Assembly: GCF_963678635.1 (NCBI RefSeq) | Contig: NC_087063.1 | Coordinates: 53,085,074-53,149,073, forward strand | Direction of reading: 5' to 3' | Source: Symsagittifera roscoffensis | Lineage: Eukaryota > Xenacoelomorpha > Acoela > Convolutidae | DNA: 64,000 nt | In this document: positions 1 to 11,937 of the stretch, piece by piece | Position numbering within the stretch: position 1 is the first letter of the stretch | How the letters are laid out: each line of letters begins with the position of its first letter | Position numbers and translations under genes: made by a program | Notes under the pieces: generated by a model | Told to the model about the DNA's origin: nothing | Databases searched by the model: none | What the model saw: only the letters and a program-made list of their open reading frames with translations

Positions 1-533
1 TGTTGAGAGCATTACTGTAAATTATTAGACGAAAAAAAATGGAATTGTTGAGAGAGGCACACATCTTCTTCAAACAACTGGGTGAAGCAAACAATTAGTC
101 CATAAACAATGGTGGGAAGGTTTCAGCAAAAATTGAATTATTATGTCATCACGTATCCGTTCTCCAAATTTGCGCTTCTTTTTTTTTCATCTGATTTTGC
201 CAAAATTTTAGCGGAGCTGAGGGAGTTTTTTAGTTTTAAGAAACGTATTAAAGCTAACTATGCCCTGGATTTCTCGCAATATCAAGTATGAACAAAGTGC
301 ATGCACCTAAACTACTGCATCCACTCCTTGAAAAGGTGCTAAACTCTTTACGTTCAAAGAGGACCGATGGTTTTAGCATTTCCGAGCGCCAAAAAATTGT
401 CGAGAAAACCTTAAGTTTTGCAAAACCAAACAAATACAACGAAAGCATTGCCCAATGAGGATTATTGGCAGTTAACGGCTTCAAAAAAAAACATTTTGAA
501 CATGAAAAAACTTATTGAAAACCAATTTTTTCT

Positions 534-836
534 TCAAATCGCCCGTTTACGCTGAGTGAGTCAGACATTGTGCACGAACAAATCAATCGTTATGGTGTCT
601 TTATTGTCTTCAACACACCAGAAGATTACGAATTGACATCGCTCAAAACTCTGCGCTTTAAACTCGTTTTTTGCTACTGTCCAACTATTGCAAACTATAT
701 GAAACCTGACGACGACAGAACTGGAAAAGTAGACGCAGAAGTTACCAAGCCACAGACGAAGTGGACAAGAGAAACCCTCGTCTCCGAGTCCAAAGGACTA
801 CCGGCAAACTGTCAGCCTAAGACAGTGTGCCTCTGA
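534..836 (+). pseudogene. GT31 galactosyltransferase-like fragment, type I copy 1
   Basis: The frame from 570 carries VHEQINRYG, then EDYELTSLKTL, then an acidic DDD after MKP. This is the order of the GT31 signature: an acidic block ending in GD, a D/E-x-Y-x-L-x-x-K block, and a metal/UDP-sugar-binding DDD. GT31 enzymes are Golgi type II membrane glycosyltransferases that add galactose or GlcNAc in beta-1,3 linkage. This copy has Val where the others have Asp after the YG, has lost several residues after DDD, and is shifted out of frame at about 760. It covers only about 90 residues of a domain normally near 200. The family call rests on motif order read by eye. Confidence 0.65.
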
Positions 837-1641
837 AGACCGCCAGTCAGGTTCAACCAAACCAACGCAACAACTACCATCACAATCCCTATGAAGTAAA
901 ACCATCCGTATTTGTGCACTTTTAGCCATGCACCGTTCAGTTGTCTATTTGGGCTAGACCGTTGATTCAACACTTAATTTAAAACTGCCCAGCATTGTGT
1001 TGGCTTTTACGGCAACAGTGCCAATTTTAACTTTTCACTACCTTGTTACGGGCGACCCGAGATTTATGGCTTGGGTCGTGCATGCAAGTTTACTTTGATT
1101 GGAAAGCGGACATAAAAAATGCTCACTGACGGACGCACAAGGTTCAATAACCAAACAAAGTATGAAAAACCTGGCAATTTTTGAGAGCATTACTGTAAAT
1201 TATTAGACGAAAAAAAAATGGAATTGTTGAGAGAGGCACACATCTTCTTCAAACAACTGGGTGAAGCAAACAATTAGTCCATAAACAATGGTGGGAAGGT
1301 TTCAGCAAAAATTGAATTATAATTTCATCACGTATCCGTTCTCCAAATTTGCGCTTCTTTTTTTCATCTGATTTTGCCAAGATTTTAGCGGAGCTGAGGG
1401 AGTTTTTTAGTTTTAAGAAACGTATTAAAGCTAACTATGCCCCGGATATCTCGCAATATCAAGTATGAACAAAGTTCATGCACCCAAACTACTGCATCCA
1501 CTCCTTGAAAAGGTGCTAAGCTCTTTTCGTTCAAAGAGGACCGATGGTTTTAGCATTTCCGAGCGCCAAAAAATTGTCGAAAAAACCTTTAGTTTTGCAA
1601 AAGCAAACAAATACAACGAAAGCATTGCCCAATGAGGATTA

Positions 1642-2010
1642 TTGGCAGTTAATGTCTTCAAAAAAAATATTTTGAACATAAAAAAACTTATTGAAAACCA
1701 ATTTTTTTCTTCAAATCGCCCGTTTACGCTGAATGAGTCAGACATTGTGCACGAACAAATCAATCGTTCTGGTGACTTCATTGTCTTCAACACGCCAGAA
1801 GGTTACGAATTGACATCGCTCAAAGCTCTCTCAGCTAAGAAACTCGCTTTTTGCTACTGTCCAACTACTGCAAACTTTATGAAACCTGACGACGACACTT
1901 ACAGCAGAATTGGAAAAGTAGACGCAGAACTTACCAAGCCACAGAACGAAGTGGACAAGATAAACCCTCGTCTCCGAGTCAAGTGGACTACCGGCCAAGT
2001 GTCAGCCTAA
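1642..2010 (+). pseudogene. GT31 galactosyltransferase-like fragment, type I copy 2
   Basis: This is among the best type I copies, with 122 open codons. They run from a Lys-rich start through RPFTLNE, VHEQINRSGDF, EGYELTSLKAL and FCYCP to MKPDDDTYSRIGKV and end at KWTTGQVSA. The GD pair, the Y-x-L-x-x-K block and the DDD are all present. Upstream, the codon aligned by eye with the GT31 R-x-T-W tryptophan is TGA (about 1633). No membrane anchor or C-terminal half is attached. It could be one exon of a split gene, but equivalent stops in sibling copies favour a pseudogene. Confidence 0.68.
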
Positions 2011-2189
2011 GACCGCGAGCCTCTGAAGACCGCCAGTCAGTTTCAACCAATCCAACGCAACAACCACCATCACAATCTCTATGAAGTGATACCATCTGTA
2101 TTTGTGCACTTTTAGCCATGCACCGTTCAGTTGTCTATTTGGGCCAGACCGTTGATTCAAAACTTAGTTTAAAACCACCCAGCATTGTG

Positions 2190-2415
2190 TACGTCAAACG
2201 AAATTCAAGATTCTGCATCTCTCAGGCTGTCGCGTCTGGCAAACTTACTTCTTCTTCTGCCCTCTGTCTTTGAGTGGCAGCAAAACTCGAAGTTTTCTCA
2301 TCTCTATGGTAAACAATATTGGTCTTATGAAATCAGTGAAGACTGACTTCGGCACCCAAACCACGTTCCTTCTATTTAGTCTCACTTGTCTCTGTAGAGG
2401 AGTCTCCCCAGGAAT
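2190..2415 (+). repeat. Diverged internal fragment of Q block
   Basis: This segment resembles the interior of the Q block at about 7,560-7,745: ctggcaaac, then cttcttctgccctc, then tctctatggtaaacaa, then gagtctcc. It has no homology to type I units. It interrupts the unit between copies 2 and 3, so Q sequence had already moved into or been exchanged with the array there. Confidence 0.55.
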
Positions 2416-2439
2416 TATGAACACTGTTTTCTCGTTGAA

Positions 2440-2940
2440 AAGGTGCTAAGCTCTTTTCGTTCGAAGAGGACCGATAGTTTTAGCAATTCCGAGTGCCAAA
2501 TAGTTGTCGAAGAAAACTTTAATTTTGCAAAAGCAAACAAATACAACGAAAGCATTGCCCAGTGAGGATTATTGGCAGTTAACGGCTTCAAAAAAAAACA
2601 TTTTGAACATGAAAAAACTTATTGAAAACCAATTTTTTCTTCAAATCGCCCGTTTACGCTGAATGAGTCAGACATTGTGCACGAACAAATCAATCGTTAT
2701 GGTGACTTCATTGTCTTCAACACACCAGAAGATTACGAATTGACATCGCTCAAAACTCTCTGTGCTAAGAAACTCGTTTTTTGCTACTGTCCAACTATTG
2801 CAAGCTTTATGAAACCTGACGACGACAATTACAGCAGAACTGGAAAAGTAGACACACAACTTACCAAGCCACAGAACGAAGTGGACAAGAGAAACCCTCG
2901 TCTCCGAGTCAAAAGGACTACCGGCCAAGTGTCAGACTAA
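2440..2940 (+). pseudogene. GT31 galactosyltransferase-like fragment, type I copy 3
   Basis: This copy is not preceded by the usual lead. Instead a Q-block fragment ends at about 2,415 and the unit resumes at the gaaaaggtgctaagctc landmark. The open part (2,677-2,940) has VHEQINRYGDF, EDYELTSLKTL, FCYCP and MKPDDDNYSRTGKV. TGA lies at the site aligned with the R-x-T-W tryptophan (about 2,564). Compared with copy 2 it has a few substitutions and ends in QVSD, not QVSA. It is a partial, probably non-functional copy. Confidence 0.65.
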
Positions 2941-3569
2941 GACCGTGTGCCTCTGAAGACCGCCAGTCAGGTTCAACCAATCCAACGCAACAACCACCAT
3001 CACAATCCCTATGAAAAGATACCATCCGTATTTGTGCACTTTTAGCTATGCGCCGTTCAGTTGTCTATTTGGGCTAGACCGTTGATTGAACACTCGGTTT
3101 AAAACTGCCCAGCATTGCTTTGGCTTTTACGGCGACAGTGCCACTTTTATTTTTTCACTACCTTGTTTCGGGCGACCCGAGATTTGTGGCTCGGGTCGTG
3201 CATGCAAGTTGATTTTGATGGGAAAGCGGTCACAAAAAATGCTCACTGACGGACGCACAATGTCCAAAAACCGAACAAAGGATGAAAAACCTGGCAAGTT
3301 TTCAAGATTATTGCCATAAAATAAATTGGAATTGTTGAGAGAGGAACAGAGCTTCTTCAAAAAGCTGGGCGAAGCAAGCAACTAGTCCATAAAAATGGTG
3401 AGAAAGTTTCAGAAAAAATTGAATTATAATCTCATCACGTATCGTTCACCAAAATTGCGCTTGTTTTTTTTAATCAGATTTCGCCAAAACTTAAGAGGAG
3501 TTTTTTTTAGTTTTAAAAAAAGTGTATGAAACCTAACTATGCCCTCGATATCTCGTAAAATCAAGTATG

Positions 3570-4113
3570 AACAAAGTGCATGCATCCAAACCACTGCATC
3601 CACTCGTTGAAAAAGTGCTAGGCTCTTTTCGTTCGAAGAGGACCGATGGTTTTAGCATTTCCAAGTGCCAAATAGTTGTCGAAGAAACCTTAAGTTTTGC
3701 AAAAAAAAAATAGAACAAAAGCATTGCTCAATGAGGATTATTGGCAATTAACGGCTGCAAAAAGAAAAACATTTTGAACCTGAAAAAAATTGATGTAAAC
3801 CTACTTTTTGTTTTAAATCGCCCGTTTACTCTGAATGAGCCAGACATTGTGCACGAACAAATCAATCGTTATGGTGACTTCATTGTCTTCAACACACCAG
3901 AAGACTACAAATTGACATCGCTCAAAAATCTCAGCGCTAAGAAACTCGTTTTTTTGCTTCTATCCAACTTTTGCAAACTTTATGAAACCTGACGAGGACA
4001 ATTACAGCAGAATTGGAAAAGAAGACGCAGAACTTACCAAGCCACAGAACGAAGTGGACAAGAGAAACCCTCATGTCCGAGTCAAGTGGACTACCGGCCA
4101 AGTGTCAGCCTAA
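3570..4113 (+). pseudogene. GT31 galactosyltransferase-like fragment, type I copy 4
   Basis: RPFTLNE, VHEQINRYGDF and EDYKLTSLKNL are readable from 3,741. An extra T in the run near 3,950 then shifts the frame, so the FCYCP-to-DDD part lies in a different frame up to the shared stop at 4,111-4,113. DDD has become DED. TGA occupies the tryptophan-equivalent site near 3,731. It is broken by at least one frameshift. Confidence 0.65.
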
Positions 4114-4739
4114 GACCGCGAGCCTCTGAAGACCGCCAGGCAGGTTCAACCGATCCAACTCAACAACCACCATCACAAAATCTATGAAGTGATACCCTCT
4201 GTATTTGGGCACTTTTAATCATGCACCGTTGGGCCAGACCGTTGTTTCAAAACTTTGTTTAAAACTACCCAGCATTGTGTTGGCTTTTACGGCGACAGTG
4301 CCATTTTTATTTTTTCACTACCTTGTTTCGGGCTACCCGAGATTTGTGGCTCGGGTCGTGCATGCAAGTTTATTTTGATGGGAAAGCGGTCACAAAAAAT
4401 GCTCACTGACGGACGCACAATGTCCAAAAACCCAACAAAGGATGAAAAACCTGGCAAGTTTTAAGACTATTGCTGTAAAACAAGACCCAAAATAAATCGG
4501 AATTGTTGAGAGAGGCACACAGCTTCTTTAAAAAGCTGGGCGAAGCAAGCAACTAGTCAATAAAAAATGGTTTCAGCAAAAATTGAATTATAATTTCTGA
4601 ACTTATCCGTTCTCCAAATTTGCGCTTCTTTTTTTCATCTGATTTTGCCAACATTTTAGCGGAGCTGAGGGAGTTTTTAAGTTTTAAGAATGTATTAAAG
4701 CCAACTATGCCCTGGATATCTCGCAATATCAAGTAACAA

Positions 4740-5355
4740 CAAAGTGCATGCACCCAAACTACTGCATCCACTCGTTGAAAAGGTGCTAAGCTCTTTTCGT
4801 TCGAAGAGGACCGATGGTTTTAGCATTTCCGAGCGCCAAATAAATGTCGAAGAAACCTTTAGTTTTGCAAAAGCAAACATACAACGAAAGCATTGCCCAA
4901 TGAGGATTATTACCAGTTAACGGCTTCAAAAAAAAAACATTTTGAACATGAAAAAATCTATTGAAAACCTAATTTTTTTTGCATTAAATCGCCCGTTTAC
5001 GCTGAATCAATCAGACATTGTGCACAAACAAATCAATCGTTATGGTGACTTCATTGTCTTCAACACGCCAGAAGGTTACGAATTGACATCGCTCAAAGCT
5101 CTCTCAGCTAAGAAACTCGCTTTTTGCTACTGTCCAACTACTGTAAACTTTATGAAACCTGACGATGACACTTACAGCAGAATTGGAAAAGAAGACGCAG
5201 AACTTACCAAGCCACAGAACGAAGTGGACAAGAGAAACCCGTTTCCGAGTCAAGTGGACTACCGGCCAAGTGTCAGCCTAAGACCGCGAGCCTCTGAAGA
5301 CCGCCAGTCAGGTTCAACCGATCCAACGCAACAACCACCATCACAAAACCTATGA
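4740..5355 (+). pseudogene. GT31 galactosyltransferase-like fragment, type I copy 5
   Basis: The open stretch 4,942-5,355 (137 codons) includes RPFTLNQ, VHKQINRYGDF, EGYELTSLKAL, FCYCP and MKPDDDTYSRIGKE. A missing base near 5,242 shifts the reading so that it runs past the stop used by the sister copies. Its extra C-terminal residues are therefore out-of-frame sequence and not a real extension. TGA lies at the tryptophan-equivalent site near 4,901. Upstream (4,740-4,880) is the conserved pre-domain segment. Confidence 0.65.
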
Positions 5356-5909
5356 AGTGATACCCTCTGTATTTGGGCACTTTTCATCATGCACTGTTCA
5401 GTTGTCTAATTGAACCAGACCTTTGTTTCAAAACTTTGTTTAAAACTGCTCAGCATTGTGTTGGCTTTAACGGCGACAGTGCCATTTTTATTTTTTCACT
5501 GCCTTGTTTCGGGCGACCCGAGATTTTTGGCTCTGATCGTGCATGCAAGTTTATTTTGATAAGAAAGCGGTCAAAAAAAATGCTCACTGACGGACGTACA
5601 ATGTCCAAAAACCCAACAAAGGATGAAAAACCTGGCAAGTTTTAAGATCATTGCTGTAAAGTAAGACCAAAATAAATCGGAATTGTTGAGAGAGGCACAC
5701 AGCTTCTTTAAAAAGCTGGGCCAAGCAAGCAACTAGTCCATAAAAACGGTGAGATTTCAGAAAAAATTGAATTATAATCTCATCACGTACCGTTCACCAA
5801 AATTGCGCTACTTTTTTATCTGATTTCGCCAAAACTTAGGAGGAGTTTTTTAGTTTTAAGAAAAGTGTATGAAACCTAACTATGCCCTCGATATCTTGTA
5901 AAATCAAGT

Positions 5910-6454
5910 ATGAACAAAGTGCATGCACCCAAACCACTGTATCCACTCCTTGAAAAGGAGCTAAGCTCTTTTCGTTCGAAGATGACCGATGGTTTTAGCA
6001 TTTCAAAGTGCCAAATAGTTGTCGAAGAAACCTTTAGTTTTGCAAAAGCAAACCAATACAGCAAAAGCATTGCCCAATGTGGATTATTGGCAGTTAACGG
6101 CTTCAAAAAAAATTTGGAACATGAAAAAGCTTATTGAAAACCTATTTTATTTCTTTAAATCGTCCGTTTACGCTGAATGAGTCAGACATTGTGCAAAAAC
6201 AAATCAATCGTTATGGTGACTTCCTTGTCTTCAACACACCAGAAGGTTACGATTTGACATCGCTCAAAACTCTCTGCGCTAAGAAACTTGTTTTTTGCTA
6301 CTGTCCAACTATTGCAAACTTTATGAAACCTGACGACGACACTTACAGCAGAACTGGAAAAGTAGACGCAGAATTTACCAAGCCACAGAACGAAGTGGAC
6401 GAGAGAAAACCTCATCTCCGAGTCAAGTGGACTACCGGCCAAGTGTCAGCCTAA
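5910..6454 (+). pseudogene. GT31 galactosyltransferase-like fragment, type I copy 6
   Basis: This copy has two overlapping open stretches. The first, 5,910-6,137, reads from MNKVHAPK to FKKNLEHEKAY. The second, 6,134-6,454, carries RPFTLNE, the YGDF block, EGYDLTSLKTL, FCYCP, MKPDDDTYSRTGKV and QVSA. It is the only type I copy in which the TGA at the tryptophan-equivalent site is TGT (about 6,078), so the pre-domain stays open. A frameshift in the A-rich run near 6,110-6,130 separates the halves. It is the most nearly continuous type I copy but still lacks an anchor and a C-terminal half. Confidence 0.66.
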
Positions 6455-7128
6455 GACCGTGTGCGTCTGAAGACCGCCAGTCATGTTCAACCAATCCAAC
6501 GCAACAACCACCATCACAACCCCTATGAAATGATACCCTCTGTATTTGTGCACTTTTAGCCATGCACCATTCAGTTGTCTATTTGGGCCAAACCGTTGAT
6601 TCAAAACTTGGTTTAAAACTTCTCAGCATTGTGTTGGCTTTTACGGCAACAGTGCAACTTTTAACTTTTCACTACCTTGTTTCGGGCGAACCGAGATTTG
6701 TGGCTTGGGTCGTGCATGCAAGTTTACCTTGATGGAAAAGCGGTCATAAAAATGCTCACTGACGGACGCACAATGTCCAAAAACCCAACAAAGGCTGAAA
6801 AACCTGGCAAGTTTTAAGATCATTGCTGTAAAATAAGACCAAAATAAATCGAGTCCATACAAAACTAGTCCATCAAAACTAGTCCATACAAAATGGTGAG
6901 GTTTCAGAAAAAATTGAATTATAATCTCATCACGTATCGGTCTCCAAATTAGCGCTTGTTTTTTTTTCATCTGATTTCGCGAAAGAGTTTCTTTTTAGTT
7001 TTAAGAAAAATGTATGAAACCTAACCATGCCCTCGACATCTCGTGATATCAAGTACGAACAAACTGCATGCACCCAAACCACTGCTACCACTAGTTGAAA
7101 AAGTGCTAAGCTCGTTTTTCTGTTCAGC

Positions 7129-8390
7129 ATGGTGACTAGCTTCTTCGAAGCCTGTCATCTCGCTTTTTATACAAATGATTGGCGTCGAACGAGTCCCTTC
7201 GTTAAAAATTGGCGGTACTTGAATAACTGGATAAACATAAGCTGTCTGTCAGCATTTATATTTTCCACAACAAGGCATTAGTTCATCCTCTCTCTGAAAA
7301 TCCTTCGAAATCATCTCTTGTTTTCTAAGTTGCATGTCTTGTGTAACCACAACGTGTGTAATCAAAGAAAAATTGCTTTGTCATTACATGAAGCTAGTTC
7401 TCCAGGTCTCCGTGATTAGTCGAGGCCCATGAAAGGTCTGCTCCCAATTGAAATCTTCAGCACTTTCACCCAACTTTAAACCAATTTTCGAGCAGTTTTT
7501 TTTAAACAATTTTTAAGGTTGTACGTCATATGGAATCGAACCTTTTCCAATTTTTAGGCCGTTGCGACTGGCAAACGTACATATTCTTCTGCCCTCCGGC
7601 GTTGACGGGCAACAAGGTTCATTGTTTTCTCGTCTCTCTAGTAAACAAGCTTGGTCATGTGATATCCGTGAAGCCCAAATTGGGAACCAGTGCACCGTGC
7701 CTACTATTTAAGTTGTCTTTTTTCTGCAGAAGAGTCTCCGTTAGAAGAATCTTAGTTTCTTGTTTTCTTTTTCTAAAATATTAAACAAACGCAAAACGGT
7801 GGATTGTCATGATTTGAGACGACTAAACCAATGGCAGAACCGACCTCATTGATTATTATTTCATGCAAAATTCGGAGGAGTTCTAGGACGTAAGGAATAA
7901 TTCTGAACTAACTCCAGTACATATAGACCCTTTTACGCCTTATTTTATCACGAACACTGATTGATATTCCTTCATGAATTGTGAACTCAACCCCAACAAA
8001 ATGCCAGCACAGCAATCAAGTTTAGAAACTATATGACAAGAACCTGAAAGCCACTTGCTCGAAATTTATCATACGAGACGCCGTGCGTTTTCTGAAAAAT
8101 TCAAACAGTTTGGCACTGTTCTTTTTACGTCCTCAGGGCTGAGCAAAAAACCTAAGTGCTCTTTAAAATCTAAGAGATCCTTGTCGACTCCTGTCTCGCA
8201 AATTTTCTTAAGCAACGAACTTGTTTTTGAACATCAAGGTACAATAAAAAAAAAGTCAGTAAAAAGCTAAGGTGCTCTTTAAAATCTTTGCGATCCTTGT
8301 CGACTCCTGTCTCACAAGTATTTCTTCGGCAACGAAATTGTTTTTGAACATCAATATAAAAAAACAAGTCAATAAAGAAAAGATGACCAC
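7129..8390 (+). repeat. Q block, copy 1
   Basis: This repeat of about 1.26 kb starts at an ATG right after a pyrimidine tract and CAG (gtttttctgttcagc), which looks like a 3' splice site. It holds the start of a conserved reading frame (MVTSFFEACHLA) that is disrupted in this copy. Further on are TATA-like and AT-rich stretches. It ends in two imperfect tandem repeats of about 115 bp (8,154-8,272 and 8,273-8,386) sharing gatccttgtcgactcctgtctc. I do not recognise a protein family. Confidence 0.6.
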
Positions 8391-8489
8391 TCAACCTTTC
8401 TCAAAACTTCATTTCATTGGATCAACTAGTTACAATTTCTTGAGACTTCATCTGGAATTCGTTGATACACAAGCAAGGAGTCGCCAAAA

Positions 8490-8949
8490 ACATGTGTCGG
8501 GTCGTGCATGCAAGTTTATTTTGATGAGAAAGCGGTCATAAAAAATGCTCACTGTCGGACGTACAATGTCCAAAAACCCAACAAAGGATGAAAAACCTGG
8601 CAAGTTTTAAGATCATTGCTGTAAAATAAGACCAAAATAAATCGGAATTGTTGAGAGAGGCACACAGCTTCTTTAAAAAGCTGGGCCAAGCAAGCAACTA
8701 GTCCATAAAAACGGTGAGGTTTCAGAAAAAGATTGAATTATAATCTCATCACGTACCGTTCACCAAAATTGCGCTAGTTTTTTATCTGATTTCGCCAAAA
8801 CTAAAGAGGAGTTTTTTAGTTTTACGAAAAATGTATGAAACCTAACCATGCTCTCAACATCTCGTGATATCAAGCATGAACAAAGTGCATGCACCCAAAC
8901 CACTGCATCCACTAGTTGAAAAAGTGCTAAGCTCGTTTTTCTGTTCAGC
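8490..8949 (+). repeat. Partial type I unit between Q1 and Q2
   Basis: It carries the type I tail landmark (gggtcgtgcatgcaagttt), the unit lead with gaattgttgagagaggcac, and the pre-domain up to cactagttgaaaaagtgct. It then passes straight into Q block 2. The GT31 domain part is absent, so this is a unit cut off by the junction with Q. Confidence 0.6.
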
Positions 8950-10260
8950 ATGGTGACTAGCTTCTTCGAAGCCTGTCATCTCGCTTATTATACAATGAAT
9001 TGGCGTCGAACGAGTCCCTTCGTTAAAAATTGTCCGTACTTGAATAACTGGATAAACATAGTCTGTCTGTCAACATTTATATTTTCCACAACAAGGCATT
9101 TGTTCATCCTCTCTCTGAAAATCCTTTGAAATCATCTCTTGTTTTCTAAGTTGCATGTCTTGTGTAACCACAGCGTGTATAATCATAGAAGAATCGCTTT
9201 GTCGTTACATGAAGCTAGTTCTCCAGGTCTCCGTGATTAGTCGAGGCCCATGGAATGACTGCTGCCGATTGACATCATCAGCATTTTCACCCAACTTTAA
9301 ACCAATTTTCGAGCATTTTTTTAAACAATTTTTAAGGTTGTACGTCATATGGAGTCGAACATTTTGCAGTTTTTAGTACGTTGCGACTGGCAAACGTACA
9401 TATTCTTCTGCCCTCTGACGTTGAGCGGCAGCAAGGTTCAAAGTTTTCTCGTCTCTCTAGTAAATAAGCTTGGTTATGTGATATCCGTGAGGCCCAAATT
9501 GCCTACTATTTAGTTTGTCTTTTTTCTGCTTTAGAGTCTCCGTTAGAAGAATCTTAGTTTCTTGTTTTTTTTCTAAAATATTGAACAAACGCAAAACGGT
9601 GGATTGTCATGATTTGAGACGACTAAACCAGTGGCAGAACCGACCTATTTGATTATTATTTCATGCAAAATTCCGAGGAGTTCTAGGACGTAAGGACTAA
9701 TTCTGAACCAACTCGAGTACACATAGACCCTTTTACGCCTTAATTTATCACGGACACTGATTGATAGTCCTTCATTATTGTGAACTCAACCCCAACAAAA
9801 TGCCAGCACAGCAATCAAGTTTAGAAACTATATGGCAAGAACCTAAGAGCCACTTGCTCGAAATTTATCACACGAGACGCCGTGCAAATTTCTGAAAAAT
9901 TCAAACAATTTGGCACTGTTCTTTTTACGTCCTCAGGGCTGAGCAAAATAACCTAAATGCTCTTAAAAACCTTAGTGATCCTTGTCGACTCCTGTCTCGC
10001 AAGTTTTCTTAAGCAACGAACTTGTTTTTGAACATCAAGGTACAATGAAAAAAAAGTCAGTAAAAAACTAAGGTGCTCTTTAAAATCTTTGCGATCCTTG
10101 TTGACTCCTGTCTCACAAGTGTTTCTTCAGCAGCGAAATTGTTTTTGAACATCAATGTAAAAAAAAAACTCAGTAGAGAAAAGATGACCACTCAACCTTT
10201 CTCAAAACTTCATTTCATTGGATCAACTAGTTACAATTTCTTGAGATTTCATCTAAAATA
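8950..10260 (+). repeat. Q block, copy 2
   Basis: This is collinear with Q copy 1 from the MVTSFFEACHLA start through to the paired repeats of about 115 bp (9,955-10,180). Its 5' reading frame is broken early by substitutions. The junctions on both sides match those of copy 1, so Q1 plus the partial type I unit looks duplicated as one segment of about 1.8 kb. Confidence 0.6.
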
Positions 10261-10689
10261 GGTTGATACAGAAGCAAGGAGTCCCCAAAAACATGGGTCG
10301 GGTCGTGCATGCAAGTTTATTTTGATGGGAAAGCGGTCACAAAAAATGCTCACTGACGGACGCACAATTGCCACAAACCCAACAGAGGATGAAAAACCTG
10401 GCAAGTTTTAAGATTAATGCTGTAAAAAGACCAAAATAAATCGGAAATATTGAGAGAGGCACACATCTTCTTCAAACAGCTGGGCGAAGCAAACAATTAC
10501 TCCTTAAACAATGGTGGGAAGGTTTCAGCAAAAATTGAATTATAATTTCATCACGTATCCGTTCTCCAAATTTGCACTTCCTTTTTTCATCTGATTTTGC
10601 GAAAATTTTGTCGGAGCTGGGGGAGTTTTTTAGTTATAAGAAATGTATTATAGCTAACTATGCCGTCGATATCTCGTAAAATCGAGTAT

Positions 10690-11231
10690 GACCAAAGTGC
10701 ATGCACCGAAACCACTGCATCCACTCGTTGATAAGGTGCTAAGCTCTTTTCGTTCGAAGAGGACGGATGGTTTTAGCATTTCCGGGTGCCAACTAGTTGT
10801 CGAAGAAACCTTTAGTTTTGCAAAAGCAAACAAATAAAACGAAAGCATTGCCCAATTAGGATTATTGGCAGTTAGCGGCTTAAAAAAAAACAATTTGAAC
10901 TTGAAAAAATCTATTGAAAACCTACTTTTTGCTTTAAATCGCCCGTTTACGCTGAAAGAATCCGACCTTGTGCTCAAACAAATCAATCGTTATGGTGACT
11001 TCATTGTCTTCAAAACACCAGAAGGTTACGAATTGACATCGCTCAAAGCTCTCTCAGCTACGAAGCTCAATTTTGCTACTGTCCAACTATTGCAAACTTA
11101 TGAAATCTGACGACGACATATACAGCAGAATTAAAACAGTAGACGCCGAACTTACCAAGCCACAGAACGAAGTGGACAAGAGAAACCCTCGTCTCCTAGT
11201 CAAGTGGACTACCGGCCAAGTGTCAGCCTAA
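10690..11231 (+). pseudogene. GT31 galactosyltransferase-like fragment, type I copy 7
   Basis: The open part 10,865-11,110 has RPFTLKE, then LKQINRYGDF and EGYELTSLKAL. A frameshift at about 11,070 puts FATVQ in place of FCYCP, so the DDD region is out of frame, and the copy ends at the shared stop 11,229-11,231. The tryptophan-equivalent codon is TTA (about 10,855). It lies downstream of Q2 and upstream of Q3. Confidence 0.63.
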
Positions 11232-11937
11232 GACCGTGAGCCTCTGAGGACCGCCAGTGCGGTTCAACCAATCCAACGCAACAAACACCATCAAAATCCC
11301 TATGAAGTAATACCCTCTGTATTTGTGCACCTTTTATCCTGCACCGTTCAGTTGTCTATTTGGGCTAGACCGTTGATTCAAAATTTGGTTCAAAACTGCC
11401 CAGCATTGTGTTGACTTTTACGGCGACAGTGCCACTTTTAACTTTTCACTACCTTACTTCGGGCGAACCGAGATTTGTGGCTCGGGTCGTGCATGCAAGT
11501 TTATTTTGATGGGAAAACGGTCACAAAAAATGCTCACTGACGGAAGTACAATGTCCAAAAACCCAACAAAGGATGAAAAATCTGGCAAGTTTTAAGATCA
11601 TTGCTGTAAAGTAAGACCAAAATAAATCTGAATTGTTGAGAGAGGCACACAGCTTCTTTAAAAAACTGGGCGAAGCAAGCAACTGGTCCATAAAAAAAGG
11701 TGAGGTTTCAGAAAAAAATTGAATTATAATCTCATCACGTATCGTTCTCCAAATTAGCGCTTGTTTTTGTTTCATCTGATTTCCCCAAAACTTAAAGAGT
11801 TTTTCAGTTTTACGAAAAATGTATGAAACCTAACCATGCTCTCGACATCTCGTGATATCAAGTGTGAACAAAGTGCATTCACCCAAAACACTGCATCCAC
11901 TAGTTGAAAAAGTCCTAAGCTCGTTTTTCATTTCAGC

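Larger units (their letters stand above)
1..11937 (+). repeat. Diverged tandem array of type I GT31-like gene units
   Basis: Units of about 1.17-1.2 kb repeat head to tail. A landmark (ttgttgagagaggcacac) recurs near 45, 1225, 3330, 4500, 5680, 8650, 10445 and 11635. Each full unit has three parts: an AT-rich lead, a short coding-like segment ending near a GT31-like domain, and a tail with the landmark cgggtcgtgcatgcaagtt. The spacing breaks where Q blocks (7,129 and 8,950 onward) or a Q fragment (2,190-2,415) interrupt. Copies differ by point changes and small indels and none keeps an open gene across the unit. I read this as an old local gene-amplification array now decaying. Confidence 0.8.
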